This document shows, piece by piece, positions 16,347 through 25,130 of a stretch of 49,676 nt of DNA. How positions within the stretch are numbered: the first letter of the stretch is position 1; each line of letters begins with the position of its first letter. The DNA is taken from NCBI GenBank assembly GCA_015061615.1, contig SUWE01000018.1, positions 1 to 49,676 on the forward strand, in the 5' to 3' direction. Below the pieces are notes generated by a model. The model saw only the letters and a list, made by a program, of their open reading frames with translations. It made no database searches and had not been told where the DNA came from. Origin of the DNA: Lentisphaerota bacterium. Lineage in GTDB: Bacteria > Verrucomicrobiota > Lentisphaeria > Victivallales > Victivallaceae. A program made the position numbers and the translations under genes.

Positions 16347-16919
16347 ACTGTGATATTTTATTCAGTTGGCTGAACTTTTGTGAAAAATCAAACCTGCGGT
16401 GGCGCATCGTGGACAATCTCGCGCCTTGCTCCTGCGCTGGTGCAGTCGAGTACAGTCGTACACTCCTGCACCATGCTCGTCGCAAAACACGACCTTGTCG
16501 CACGCTGCATCCACCGATTGCAAACAAACCGCATTATCGGGGGGGGGGCAAACTTGCACTCGGCGGTTGCAGTCGATTTTTCGGAGACCTCGCTCTGCGG
16601 CATTCCGTCGGCTTACGCCTTACTCATGCCTTGAGTGTGGTAGTTGTTTGTTATTGTACTTGCACTCGGCGGTTGCAGTCGATTTTTCGCCAGACCACGC
16701 TCTTCGGGCTTGCGTGCGGCTTACACCGTACTCATCCCTGGGAGAGAGGTTGTTTTTATTTTAAGAAGAACAACCTGTCCCGTTGCAGCTTTGCGAAGAT
16801 TAAAACACGATCGATTGCAAACAAACCGCATTATCGGGGGGGGGTATCGTAGTCAATTTCGTACCTTGCTTCTGCGCTGGTACAGTCGAGTACAGTCTTT
16901 TTTTTACTGTGATATTTTA
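16347..16919. repeat. GC-rich noncoding repeat block with poly-G tracts, flanked by 14-bp direct repeats
   Basis: The 14-bp word ACTGTGATATTTTA occurs at both edges (16347-16360 and 16906-16919). Inside, about 33 bp ending in runs of 10 and 9 G are duplicated (16515-16550 and 16812-16844). A 32-bp unit is exact at 16552-16583 and 16658-16689. A third pair, around GCGCTGGT.CAGTCGAGTACAGTC, is at 16433-16457 and 16874-16897. No supported ORF. The block ends 35 bp before the kinase ATG. Confidence 0.65.
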
Positions 16920-16953
16920 GGAAAATGAGTAACATTATTTGACGGAGAAAAGG

Positions 16954-19788
16954 ATGCATTACCTTGATACAGGTGACATTTTTGCAGGATACAAGATAAT
17001 TGCCATGTGCGGCAAAGGCGCTTCGGGCGTCGTCTATCTTGCCGAAGACCCTGTCGGCAGAAAGGTTGTTCTCAAAATCGTTGAATCGTTCCTTTATTCT
17101 GAACGGGAACTTGACGGATTGCGCAACTACATGATGATTTCAGGCGACCATCAGGGCTTGCTGCGCATTTATCATATCGGCAAAGAGGATAACCGCATTT
17201 ATTATACAATGGAAGCCGCCGACAATATCCTTGATAACGGCAATTATCTGCCGGCTACTCTGGGCAACCGTTTCCGACTCAATGAGCGTTTCACCCCTGA
17301 AGAGGCGGTCGATATCATGCGTGAACTGCTTGCAGGGCTGAAATTCATGCATCAGGCAAATCTTATTCACCGTGATATCAAGCCAGATAATATCATCTTT
17401 GTCGGCGGCAGAGCAAAACTCAGTGATCCGGGACTGGTTGCCAAAGCAGGGGCGTCTGTAACTTTCGCAGGAACTATCGGTTTTATTCCGCCAGAGGCAT
17501 TTGATCAGGAAATGAAACCTTCCCCTGCTACCGATATTTATGCCATCGGAAAAGTTTTTTACTGCATGACCACTGGTTATTCCCCGGGACAATACCCGCA
17601 ACTGCCGATGGATATGAGAGTCGAGGTGTGCCGTCAGCTTTATCCGGCTTTGAACAGAATGTGCAACCGCAATCCCTCCAAAAGATTCAAAGATGTCGAT
17701 GAACTTCTGAAAAATCTGCCCGAAAAGATGGAGCCGCCCAACTTTTTTGAACGCACCCGGGAAAGATTCCGTATCTGGAAACAGCTCAATCGTGAGTGTT
17801 ACCGCAGGATAATTTTTGTCATCATTTTCTTCACCGTTCTTGCCGCCGCCGCTCTCTGTTTCAGCAAAGTATATCAGGAACGGCAGGAAAAACTTGCACT
17901 TTTGCAGAAAGCTGAAACGGAAAAATTCCTTGCACTCAACAGCAGCCGCCGTGAAATGCTCGATTTTCAGCTTCAAATCTATTTTCCTGAAATATATCCT
18001 GTATTTCAGCAGAAATTCGGTGCTTTGAATGAGGCTTACGGGAAGAATAATTATTCTGAAAGTTCCCGTTTGAGCAGGGAACTATGGGATTTACTGGATT
18101 TTACAGCAAGAAAAAATATGCCGGAAATACCCGGAAAAAGCGGTGTATTCAAAGCCGATTTCAATGCCGCAGGAGCCGCACACAGCTTTCTTGACACCCC
18201 GATAGCAGAGTATCTTGACAAAGAGATATCAACGGATTTCAGGAAGAAACTCAAAGCCCATGAAGACAGACTTTACCCGCATTGGAGCGGTGTCCGCTGC
18301 GGCGTGGAGTGGATAAATATCCAGAACTACTACGCCCCGATGAGTTTCGTTCCTGCCGGTGCAGTCAGAATGGATCATTCGGGTGAAGTCGTCAAAATTC
18401 CGTATCATTTCTGGATAAGTCAGAAAGAGATGGTGCATGAGCAATTTACCCGGATATTGAATATCGCTCCGCAATTATCCCCGTTTTCCAATACTCCGAT
18501 CGAAAGATGTATCTGGAACGATGTGCTTTTTTTCTGTTACATAAAAACTCTTGACTGGCGCGATTCGGGTGTTCTGCCGCCGGGATATATCGTCAGACCG
18601 CCGACCGAAGAAGAGTGGGAATATGCCGCAAAAAATGCGTGGCTGGGCAAGGATGATACCCCATTTGAAAAACGGACCTTTTTCAAGAAAAATTCAGGCA
18701 ACCGCACTCATCCGTCAGGCGCGCTGCTCCCCAATAAACTGGGACTTTACGATATTTACGGCAATGTGCGTGAAATGGCTGTTCTCAAGAATGTTGAAGA
18801 TGGTGCGCAGAACTCCGTAGTTACCCGCGGCGGCTCTTTTATGACAGCTGCTGAAAAACAATGTTACGGGCGTATTTTCCAGTTGAAAATGCAGAATATT
18901 CCGTATGATGCAGGTTTCCGTATCGTCTTTGCCCCGGGCACACTGGATTTTTTCGACAAACACTTTTACCGCACCGACAATGCAGGCTTTTTCCGTGACC
19001 GGGGCAAAGTCTTTGAAGCTTTCGGCGGAAATCTCGGCTCTCTGGATTGGGAAAAATCCCGCAAACTCTGCTCTCTGCTCGGTGGACGCCTCGCGGAATT
19101 TGAAGATCAGGCGCAACTGGAACTTATAAATAAAAAAATCACCCTTGCAGGTCTCTGGCAAACCTGTATCGGGGGAAAGAAGATCGACGGCAAATGGCAC
19201 TGGCTTCACAGCGGTAAAGAGATAAATTTCGGTTCATGGCAGAAATCCCGCAATAATGAAAAAGATGACAGACTGGCATTTTACAGTAAATATCTTTCCC
19301 CTGTAAAAGATAATGCCGTTGGGGTATTTCTCTGCGAATGGGATGAAAAGGATTTTGAAAAACGCAATGAACAGCTTAAAACTCTGAAAAAACTTCCCTT
19401 TGAAAGTGATCGTTTTGTTTACAAAGATAAGATGTATATTCTTTTTAACTGCAATCTTCTGTGGTATACCGCCCAGCGGATATGCGAAACTCTCGGCGGA
19501 AATCTCGCCTCTCTGGATACACCTGAACTGCAGGAGTTTGTCAAAAAAAGAGTTGCCGAAAAAACTCAGCGCCAGGTACTGTTGGGCGGTTATGCAAAAA
19601 GAAATGATTTTTTCTGGCTTTCGGGTAAAAAAGCTGAAATCACATTGAAAAAAGATAAAGACTCCCCGATACCGACACAGAACAGAAATTTTATAGCTCT
19701 GAAAGATGGAACTTTTTACAACTGCCAGTATGGTCAGTCGTTTCTTGCGGAATTTCCCGCCAGCTCATTTTCAGCAGCTTCTTTGTAA
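16954..19788 (+). CDS. Receptor-like Ser/Thr kinase with SUMF1 and two C-type-lectin-like domains
   Basis: 944 residues from the ATG at 16954 (GGAG 6 bases upstream; a TTG at 16939 is less likely). Residues 10-265 are a Hanks-type kinase with glycine loop G-K-G-A-S-G-V, Lys41 and catalytic H-R-D-I-K-P-D-N (Asp141). The metal motif reads D-P-G instead of D-F-G. One TM helix (about 285-303) leads to an extracytoplasmic half. A formylglycine-generating-enzyme fold (SUMF1, about 460-660) is shown by R-P-P-T-E-E-E-W-E-Y-A-A, D-I-Y-G-N-V-R-E and T-R-G-G-S-F-M. Two C-type-lectin-like repeats follow (about 680-797 and 820-935), with C-x3-G-G and A-Q-R-I-C-E-T-L-G-G-N-L-A. The domain order suggests a surface ligand sensor. 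The 3' end overlaps the opposing sigma gene by 55 bp. Confidence 0.88.
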   Translation: MHYLDTGDIFAGYKIIAMCGKGASGVVYLAEDPVGRKVVLKIVESFLYSERELDGLRNYMMISGDHQGLLRIYHIGKEDNRIYYTMEAADNILDNGNYLPATLGNRFRLNERFTPEEAVDIMRELLAGLKFMHQANLIHRDIKPDNIIFVGGRAKLSDPGLVAKAGASVTFAGTIGFIPPEAFDQEMKPSPATDIYAIGKVFYCMTTGYSPGQYPQLPMDMRVEVCRQLYPALNRMCNRNPSKRFKDVDELLKNLPEKMEPPNFFERTRERFRIWKQLNRECYRRIIFVIIFFTVLAAAALCFSKVYQERQEKLALLQKAETEKFLALNSSRREMLDFQLQIYFPEIYPVFQQKFGALNEAYGKNNYSESSRLSRELWDLLDFTARKNMPEIPGKSGVFKADFNAAGAAHSFLDTPIAEYLDKEISTDFRKKLKAHEDRLYPHWSGVRCGVEWINIQNYYAPMSFVPAGAVRMDHSGEVVKIPYHFWISQKEMVHEQFTRILNIAPQLSPFSNTPIERCIWNDVLFFCYIKTLDWRDSGVLPPGYIVRPPTEEEWEYAAKNAWLGKDDTPFEKRTFFKKNSGNRTHPSGALLPNKLGLYDIYGNVREMAVLKNVEDGAQNSVVTRGGSFMTAAEKQCYGRIFQLKMQNIPYDAGFRIVFAPGTLDFFDKHFYRTDNAGFFRDRGKVFEAFGGNLGSLDWEKSRKLCSLLGGRLAEFEDQAQLELINKKITLAGLWQTCIGGKKIDGKWHWLHSGKEINFGSWQKSRNNEKDDRLAFYSKYLSPVKDNAVGVFLCEWDEKDFEKRNEQLKTLKKLPFESDRFVYKDKMYILFNCNLLWYTAQRICETLGGNLASLDTPELQEFVKKRVAEKTQRQVLLGGYAKRNDFFWLSGKKAEITLKKDKDSPIPTQNRNFIALKDGTFYNCQYGQSFLAEFPASSFSAASL

Positions 19789-20366
19789 GAGGCGATCAAT
19801 TTTTGCAATTTTTTCGTTATCCTTGAACGGATGACATAGATATTGTTCGCGGACTTGCGGGTGATTTTTGCAACCTCTTCCACTGGACGGTTCTGGATAC
19901 TGGACATGTAAAATGCCTGCCACACTTCGGTATCGACACTGTCTTTTACCTCATCCATCGCTTTCTGAAGCAGAAAATCCTGCCATTCTTTCATAAAAAG
20001 AGCATCCACTTCCGCAGGGTATTCTGCATCGGTCAGAACGGCTGATTCAGGAGTTTTATTGTTTCGGTTGAATATCCTGAAAGCGGAAAGATTGGCGATT
20101 TTACTCAGATAACTGCGGAATTTTCCCCGTTCACGGTCATAGAAAAATGTATCGAGTTTCTGCCAGAAGATCGTCATTACTTCCACCATAAGGTCATCGC
20201 AATCTTCATGAGAGAGATTCCGTTTTTTACCGATATCCCGGATCATGCCTGAATACTTATTGAAAAACTCGTTCCATGCCTCTTCACTGCCTGACTTGAC
20301 CCGCTCGAGAAATGATGTGTGAGTAGTATAATTTTTCCAATTTCCGGAAAAGTAATATGATTTCAT
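19734..20366 (-). CDS. ECF-type RNA polymerase sigma factor
   Basis: 210 residues. The sigma-2 region lies at about 20-95, with W-N-E-F-F-N-K-Y-S-G-M-I, the acidic D-C-D-D-L-M-V-E-V and F-R-S-Y-L-S-K-I-A-N. The sigma-4 helix-turn-helix lies at about 145-200, with R-P-V-E-E-V-A-K-I-T-R-K-S-A-N-N-I-Y. These are the two domains of ECF sigma-70 factors. The linker between them is somewhat long. No anti-sigma gene is adjacent. The convergent, overlapping Ser/Thr kinase is the nearest candidate to control it, as kinase-ECF pairs are known in planctomycetes, but that is inference. The final 20 residues overlap the kinase 3' end in antisense. Confidence 0.85.
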   Translation of the reverse strand: MKSYYFSGNWKNYTTHTSFLERVKSGSEEAWNEFFNKYSGMIRDIGKKRNLSHEDCDDLMVEVMTIFWQKLDTFFYDRERGKFRSYLSKIANLSAFRIFNRNNKTPESAVLTDAEYPAEVDALFMKEWQDFLLQKAMDEVKDSVDTEVWQAFYMSSIQNRPVEEVAKITRKSANNIYVIRSRITKKLQKLIASYKEAAENELAGNSARND

Positions 20367-20493
20367 CCAATTATCCTGTGTTTTCAGAAGTTCCTATGTA
20401 ACATAATACCATTTTGGATTTTTGCAAGAGGGGCTGTCAAAAAAATTGAAAAGATGAGGTGAGATCGGCTCAATATACCGTCGATGAGATGAA

Positions 20494-20539
20494 AAAAATT
20501 GTTTTCGGGTGTTTCCCATAAGCGGTAACACCCGAAAAC
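20494..20539 (-). terminator. Rho-independent terminator after the 155-aa gene
   Basis: A perfect 13-bp stem (GTTTTCGGGTGTT / AACACCCGAAAAC, 20501-20539) with a 13-base loop, followed on the minus strand by AA and seven T. It lies 12 bases after the stop at 20551. Confidence 0.85.
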
Positions 20540-20550
20540 GCTCCATTCTT

Positions 20551-21018
20551 TCAAATCCTGCCGAAGCCCATGCTCAGCAAATCCAGACAACTGAACTTTT
20601 CGCCCATCGTTGATATTGCCATATCCGCATTTTCCGACAGGCAGATCATCGTTATCAGCGCAGCTTTATTATTCTTTTTCCGCAATTCCCGCGGTTCAAC
20701 ATACAGTGTTTCTTTCAACAGCTGCATAAGATAACTCTTCTCATGCAGAAAACGCTGCGGTTTTACCGGATAAAATCTTTCGATACGCTTCTTCAGCCGG
20801 GTATAATGACGGAGTTTTCCTGAAACTTTCTGCCGATCCGCACGGGTCTCATTTGGAGTCAATCTATTGCGTCTTTGATAATGCAGTTTCATTGCTTCAG
20901 CGTAACAGCGGGGAACTCCCTGCTCCAACTTTTCCAACTGCTCTGAAAGAGACTTTATCTTTCTCTCACAATATGCCCAGTTGCGGACTTCTTTCGGTAC
21001 ATTGGGATAAATGATCAT
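20551..21018 (-). CDS. Hypothetical basic helical protein, 155 aa
   Basis: From the ATG at 21018, which has AAGGAAGG upstream, the protein is rich in Lys/Arg and helix: K-S-L-S-E-Q-L-E-K-L-E and R-R-N-R-L-T-P-N-E-T-R-A-D-R. It ends with a less charged segment containing A-A-L-I-T-M-I-C-L. A longer form from 21099 adds 27 very basic residues without a better start. No family recognised. It is monocistronic: terminated at 20494-20539, and its own upstream region (21019-21290) is noncoding. It may be a nucleic-acid-binding protein, but only its charge suggests this. Confidence 0.5.
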   Translation of the reverse strand: MIIYPNVPKEVRNWAYCERKIKSLSEQLEKLEQGVPRCYAEAMKLHYQRRNRLTPNETRADRQKVSGKLRHYTRLKKRIERFYPVKPQRFLHEKSYLMQLLKETLYVEPRELRKKNNKAALITMICLSENADMAISTMGEKFSCLDLLSMGFGRI

Positions 21019-21294
21019 TTTGCGCCTTCCTTTGAAAAGCCGACGCACCAAGAGGCGTTGACGGAATAATTTCCGTCCGGATAATTTTTTGATGAACAAA
21101 ATGTTTCATCCGCATCCGCATTTCTTTCACCGTGAAAGAATGCGATTCACCGTGGGTATCCGACCTCGGTTGACAGGCATTGATTTCAATGCCACTCCTG
21201 ATGCAATCTTCTTTTAATGTAATCGTACCGCTGTTATTTTTCAAGCAAAATTCCGTATTTTTTTGTTTTATTTCTTGCATTACTGATCATTGTG

Positions 21295-21323
21295 TTGTAC
21301 TTTATTCCGTAAACTGTTAATAT
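21295..21323 (+). promoter_or_regulatory. Predicted promoter of the lemA operon
   Basis: TTGTAC (21295-21300), 17 bp, TAATAT (21318-21323), about 30 bases before the lemA ATG. Upstream, 21122-21140 holds a stem TTCTTTCA / TGAAAGAA and 21176-21193 a stem GGCATTG / CAATGCC; their role is unknown. Confidence 0.5.
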
Positions 21324-21354
21324 TTACTTTATGTATGTAAAAGGAGTGTATCAC

Positions 21355-22020
21355 ATGGCTAATGAACTTGATGAATTGAACGATTTCGTAAATCCCGCCG
21401 GCAGAGATGTCAATGTTATTGAAAAGCAGCTGCCTGTCAAGGTCGGTTTCGGTTCTCTGCTTTTTGAGATACTGCTCTGGTGTCTGGGAATCATTCCCGG
21501 AGTCATCTTCCTTTTTATGAAAATCAATGCCGCCAACTATTTCAGTCAGCTTCAGCAGAAAATCCAGGCGGATGCTTCGCAGATCGACAACTTTCTTGAA
21601 CAGCGTGTGCAGATACTCCAAAATGTCGCTCCTTTGGTCAGCAAAGCCATTGATCTGGATAAAGACGTTATGAAATCTGTCGCCGCCTACCGCAGCGGAC
21701 TGGCTCTTGATGATGCCGGAAGAAATCAGCTTTCTTCCGACCTCGACAGTTCATTTGCCCGTCTTTTCCCGCAGATCGAGGCTTATCCGGAATTGAAAGC
21801 ACACTCCACCATCGCCGATGCCATGCGCCAGAACTCTTATTTGCAGCAGGAAATTACTGCGGCACGGACTCTTTACAACGACACCGTCACCCTCTGGAAC
21901 ATTTCCCTCTATGAGTGGCCGACCAAAATGATCGTTGCCGCAAAAAAAGGTTACACCACGCGTATTCCCTTTGCCGCTTCTGCTGAAGTCAAAGCCAAGG
22001 CGCGGGAAGTCTTCTTCTGA
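21355..22020 (+). CDS. lemA: LemA family protein
   Basis: 221 residues from the ATG at 21355, which has AAGGAG 9 bases upstream; an ATG at 21331 precedes that site and is unlikely. A TM helix at about 36-55 is followed by the long alpha-helical LemA body, with Q-I-D-N-F-L-E-Q-R, L-P-Q-I-E-A-Y-P-E-L-K-A and T-L-Y-N-D-T-V-T-L-W-N. LemA proteins are membrane-anchored helical bundles exposed to the periplasm or cell surface; their molecular role is not settled. The gene overlaps the next one by one base (TGATG), which suggests the two proteins work together. Confidence 0.85.
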   Translation: MANELDELNDFVNPAGRDVNVIEKQLPVKVGFGSLLFEILLWCLGIIPGVIFLFMKINAANYFSQLQQKIQADASQIDNFLEQRVQILQNVAPLVSKAIDLDKDVMKSVAAYRSGLALDDAGRNQLSSDLDSSFARLFPQIEAYPELKAHSTIADAMRQNSYLQQEITAARTLYNDTVTLWNISLYEWPTKMIVAAKKGYTTRIPFAASAEVKAKAREVFF

Positions 22021-23705
22021 TGACCTCTTTTCACTGCGATCCGGTAGCTGCTTATCAGGAGCGCTATTACTCTGACTTTACTGCCGCTGCCGGACAACTT
22101 TTTGACGATGCCGTCGCCGCTTCGGGGATCGACCTTGAGGAAAACCGTCATCTTGCTTCGGAAATCTACCGGCTGCTGGAACAGTACAGCAATGCTGATT
22201 CCTGCAAAATCCGCTGGTGTGCTTCGCAATGGATTCTGATTATTGCTGCTGTTGTCTGGGGTGGAACACTCTGGTATTTTGCCGCTCAGGATTCTCTGCC
22301 CGCGTGGCACTGGGCGTTGTTTGTTCCGGCAATTATCCTGATGATTTTCTTATCTTTCGGCAAAATCATCCCCCGTATCACCGCTCTGGATAAACAAATT
22401 GCCGCTCTGGAGTCGGCAATACGTTCCAAATCTGATCAGGCAAGGGGAAAACTTGCTCCGCTTTTTGAGTATTTCGACTGGAAGACTTTGCCCTCTCTGG
22501 TTTCAAAGATACTGCCTTTTCTTGAGTTTGACGGCTATCTCAATTTGAACCGTCTTGCGGATATGGAGGCAAATTTCGGTCAATATCTGCCCCGTGATGA
22601 TGATTCTTCTCTTTTTGCCGCTGAATCCGGAACTTTTTTCGGATATCCCTTTGTCCTTGCCCGTTTTCTGAATTACGAATCTGTTGATAAAACCTGGTAC
22701 GGTTCGCTTGAAATAAGCTGGCAGACGCAGGAAAAGGACAGTGACGGAAAATATTATACTGTCACACACCACGAAACACTCCGCGCTTCAGTTACCCGTC
22801 CGGCTCCTGATTTTTACACCAACAGCGCGCTTTTCACCGGGCATCATGCGGTGCCGGAACTCGATTTTTCCCGCGAACCATCGGAACTTTCCGGAGCAGA
22901 GGGATTCTGGGCGGAACTCAGCAAAAAACGGGTGTTGAAAAAGCTCCACCGTTTTGCTCAGGATCTTGAGGATTCAAGCAATTACACCATGATGAGCAAC
23001 CGCGATTTTGAAGCGCTCTTTCACTCCGTTGACCGCAGTTGTGAAATCGCTTTCCGTCAGCTTTTCACTCCGCTTGCCCAGCAGAACATGCTTAAACTGC
23101 TCAACGACAAAAGCTGCAGTTTCGGGGATGATTTTTACTACTTCAAGCAGGGAAAAGGCAGTTGCATCGTTCCGCAGCATCTTGAAGATACTCCGCTTGC
23201 GGCAGCTCCGTTTCACAGCGGCGAATTTGATTTCGTCAAGGTAAAAGAGCAGTTCCGCAAAGAAAGTACCGGTTTCTTCCGCTCGGTTTACTTCACCTTT
23301 GCGCCGCTGATGACGATCCCGCTTTACAATGAGCCGCGCGCACCGGAAAATATTCCTGAAGCAAAAGGAATATCTGAAGCAGAGATGGAAACCGCAGTAA
23401 ATTATATCGGCGGAGCGTACTTTGCCCATCCTGCAAGCATCACTCATAACATTTTGCGGGTGCGCAAGTTCAAAAGAGCGCGCGATTTTGTTTCCGCTGA
23501 AGTCGATGCTCTGGGATTCAAAGGCATTGATCGTGTGAAGTATGTTCCGGTATGGGGTGGCGACGGCAGAGAGCATCTTGTTCCGGTGGAGTATGTCGAG
23601 TATGTTCCGGTGACAAAACGAACTGTGATATACGCGGCGGATGAGGAGCATTTTCAGTCGGAAAAAGTTCTCTGTTGCCGCCGGGGAATAGCTTTCTGGT
23701 GTTGA
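22020..23705 (+). CDS. Membrane protein translationally coupled to lemA
   Basis: 561 residues, start ATG overlapping the lemA stop (ATGA). Two TM helices at about 70-88 and 95-113 form a hairpin; the remaining 440 residues are soluble and mixed alpha/beta. The C-terminus has Y-V-P-V followed later by Y-V-E-Y-V-P-V-T, a small repeat. It resembles in layout the DUF3137-type partners that accompany LemA in other bacteria; I cannot confirm the family from sequence alone. A predicted sigma-70 promoter for the next operon starts five bases after the stop. Confidence 0.65.
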   Translation: MTSFHCDPVAAYQERYYSDFTAAAGQLFDDAVAASGIDLEENRHLASEIYRLLEQYSNADSCKIRWCASQWILIIAAVVWGGTLWYFAAQDSLPAWHWALFVPAIILMIFLSFGKIIPRITALDKQIAALESAIRSKSDQARGKLAPLFEYFDWKTLPSLVSKILPFLEFDGYLNLNRLADMEANFGQYLPRDDDSSLFAAESGTFFGYPFVLARFLNYESVDKTWYGSLEISWQTQEKDSDGKYYTVTHHETLRASVTRPAPDFYTNSALFTGHHAVPELDFSREPSELSGAEGFWAELSKKRVLKKLHRFAQDLEDSSNYTMMSNRDFEALFHSVDRSCEIAFRQLFTPLAQQNMLKLLNDKSCSFGDDFYYFKQGKGSCIVPQHLEDTPLAAAPFHSGEFDFVKVKEQFRKESTGFFRSVYFTFAPLMTIPLYNEPRAPENIPEAKGISEAEMETAVNYIGGAYFAHPASITHNILRVRKFKRARDFVSAEVDALGFKGIDRVKYVPVWGGDGREHLVPVEYVEYVPVTKRTVIYAADEEHFQSEKVLCCRRGIAFWC

Positions 23706-23709
23706 ACCC

Positions 23710-23737
23710 TTGACATTTTTTCCGGAAACAGTATATT
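23710..23737 (+). promoter_or_regulatory. Predicted promoter of the symporter-addBA operon
   Basis: TTGACA (23710-23715), 16 bp, TATATT (23732-23737), the best sigma-70 match in the window. GGAGG follows at 23756-23760, ahead of the ATG at 23766. Confidence 0.65.
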
Positions 23738-23765
23738 AAGTGAATAATCAACAATGGAGGTAATT

Positions 23766-25088
23766 ATGAAAATTTTCAGTTGGTACAGCCGTATTCCGCT
23801 GGTATGGCGCAATCTCGGTGCTTTCGTTCTCGGATGTCTTGCAGGAATCATCCTCTACAAAGTCAATCAGCTTTGCGGCGGAAAAATTCTTGAAAATGTC
23901 GTTGCAGTGCTTTCACCTTTCGGTTCAGTATTGGTGAATATGCTGAAAATGATCGTGATTCCGATCATCTTCTTTTCGCTTATTTACGGTGCCGCCAGTC
24001 TGCCGGTGAAAACTTTCGGCAAAATGGGGGCAGGGGTTTGCTCCTGGTATTTCTTCACTTCGCTTTATGCGGCAGTTTTCGGCTGTATCATAGCGTTGCT
24101 TTTCAATCCGAAACTGACTGCAGCTGGTGAACTTGCAGGTAAATTTGCTTCACAGGTCGAAGTCATGCAGAGTTCTGCTGCTTCAGGCAACGCCTTTGTC
24201 AACATCATTCTCGGACTTTTTGCCAATCCTTTCAAGGCACTTGCCGAAGGAAACTTTCTTGCGATCATCGTATTTTCCATCATGTTCGGGCTGGCGGCGC
24301 GCGTGGTGATGGATTCCAGTGAAAGTGAACGAATCCGCACCCTCGTCGGCAGAATGCTTGAAACCGTTGAGGCATTGCAGGCAACTGTTTTCAAAATGAT
24401 CGACTGGGTCATGGCATATTTCCCCATCGGTATTTTTGCTCTTACTGCCTGTAACTTCGCAGTTTACGGAATCGGTTTGTTTTTTTCATATTTTCAGGTC
24501 GCACTCTGTGTCATCGTTGGAATTTTCCTGATGATATTTATCTGTTATCCGCTGGCGATAGCGGTCATCTGCCGTGAAAATCCTTTCCCTGTGATGTGGA
24601 AACTGCGTGAACCTGTTCTGACCGCTTTTGTCACCCGTTCCAGTGCGGCGGCGCTGCCTGTCTCACTGAAAGCCGCCCGCAACAATCTTAAAGTCAAGGA
24701 TGAACTTGCCAACTTCACCCTTTCGCTCGGAGCTACGGTGAATATGGATGGTGTCTGTATCCATCTGCCGGTTTTTGCAGTGCTGGCGGCAAATCTTTTC
24801 GGTTTTGAACTTACCATTGCCCAGATGCTTATGCTTGTTATCAGCGTGGTATTTGCTTCGGTCGGTGCCGGCGGCGTTCCCGGCGGAAGTATTTTCCTGC
24901 TCTTTCTTGTTCTGGAACGTTTCAATCTTACTCCGGAACAGACTTCGACCATCATCGCTCTGGCTCTGGGGATAAATCCGCTTCTGGATATGTTTGAGAC
25001 TGCCTGCAATGTGGCAGGGGATAATGTCGGAACTTATGTTGTCGGCAAAAAACTGAAAATGCTCCGCACGGACGGAGAGGATAAGTAA
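23766..25088 (+). CDS. Dicarboxylate/amino-acid:cation symporter (DAACS family)
   Basis: 440 residues from the ATG at 23766, directly after GGAGG; the ATG at 23754 lies within the ribosome-binding site and is rejected. About eight TM helices are visible. The re-entrant and substrate motifs of the family are present: serine-rich T-R-S-S-A-A-A-L-P in hairpin 1, N-M-D-G-V in TM7, G-A-G-G-V-P-G-G in hairpin 2 and L-D-M-F-E-T-A-C-N-V-A-G-D in TM8. It imports glutamate, aspartate, C4-dicarboxylates or serine with Na+ or H+. It is first in a tight run of five same-strand genes. Confidence 0.9.
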   Translation: MKIFSWYSRIPLVWRNLGAFVLGCLAGIILYKVNQLCGGKILENVVAVLSPFGSVLVNMLKMIVIPIIFFSLIYGAASLPVKTFGKMGAGVCSWYFFTSLYAAVFGCIIALLFNPKLTAAGELAGKFASQVEVMQSSAASGNAFVNIILGLFANPFKALAEGNFLAIIVFSIMFGLAARVVMDSSESERIRTLVGRMLETVEALQATVFKMIDWVMAYFPIGIFALTACNFAVYGIGLFFSYFQVALCVIVGIFLMIFICYPLAIAVICRENPFPVMWKLREPVLTAFVTRSSAAALPVSLKAARNNLKVKDELANFTLSLGATVNMDGVCIHLPVFAVLAANLFGFELTIAQMLMLVISVVFASVGAGGVPGGSIFLLFLVLERFNLTPEQTSTIIALALGINPLLDMFETACNVAGDNVGTYVVGKKLKMLRTDGEDK

Positions 25089-25130
25089 ATAAAGAAGTTT
25101 TTCATCAGAAAAAGAAAGGGGGGAGATCCG

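Noticed and set aside
20966-21280. 104-residue minus frame upstream of the 155-aa gene
   Set aside because: No ribosome-binding site, hairpins inside, and it overlaps the better supported start at 21018.
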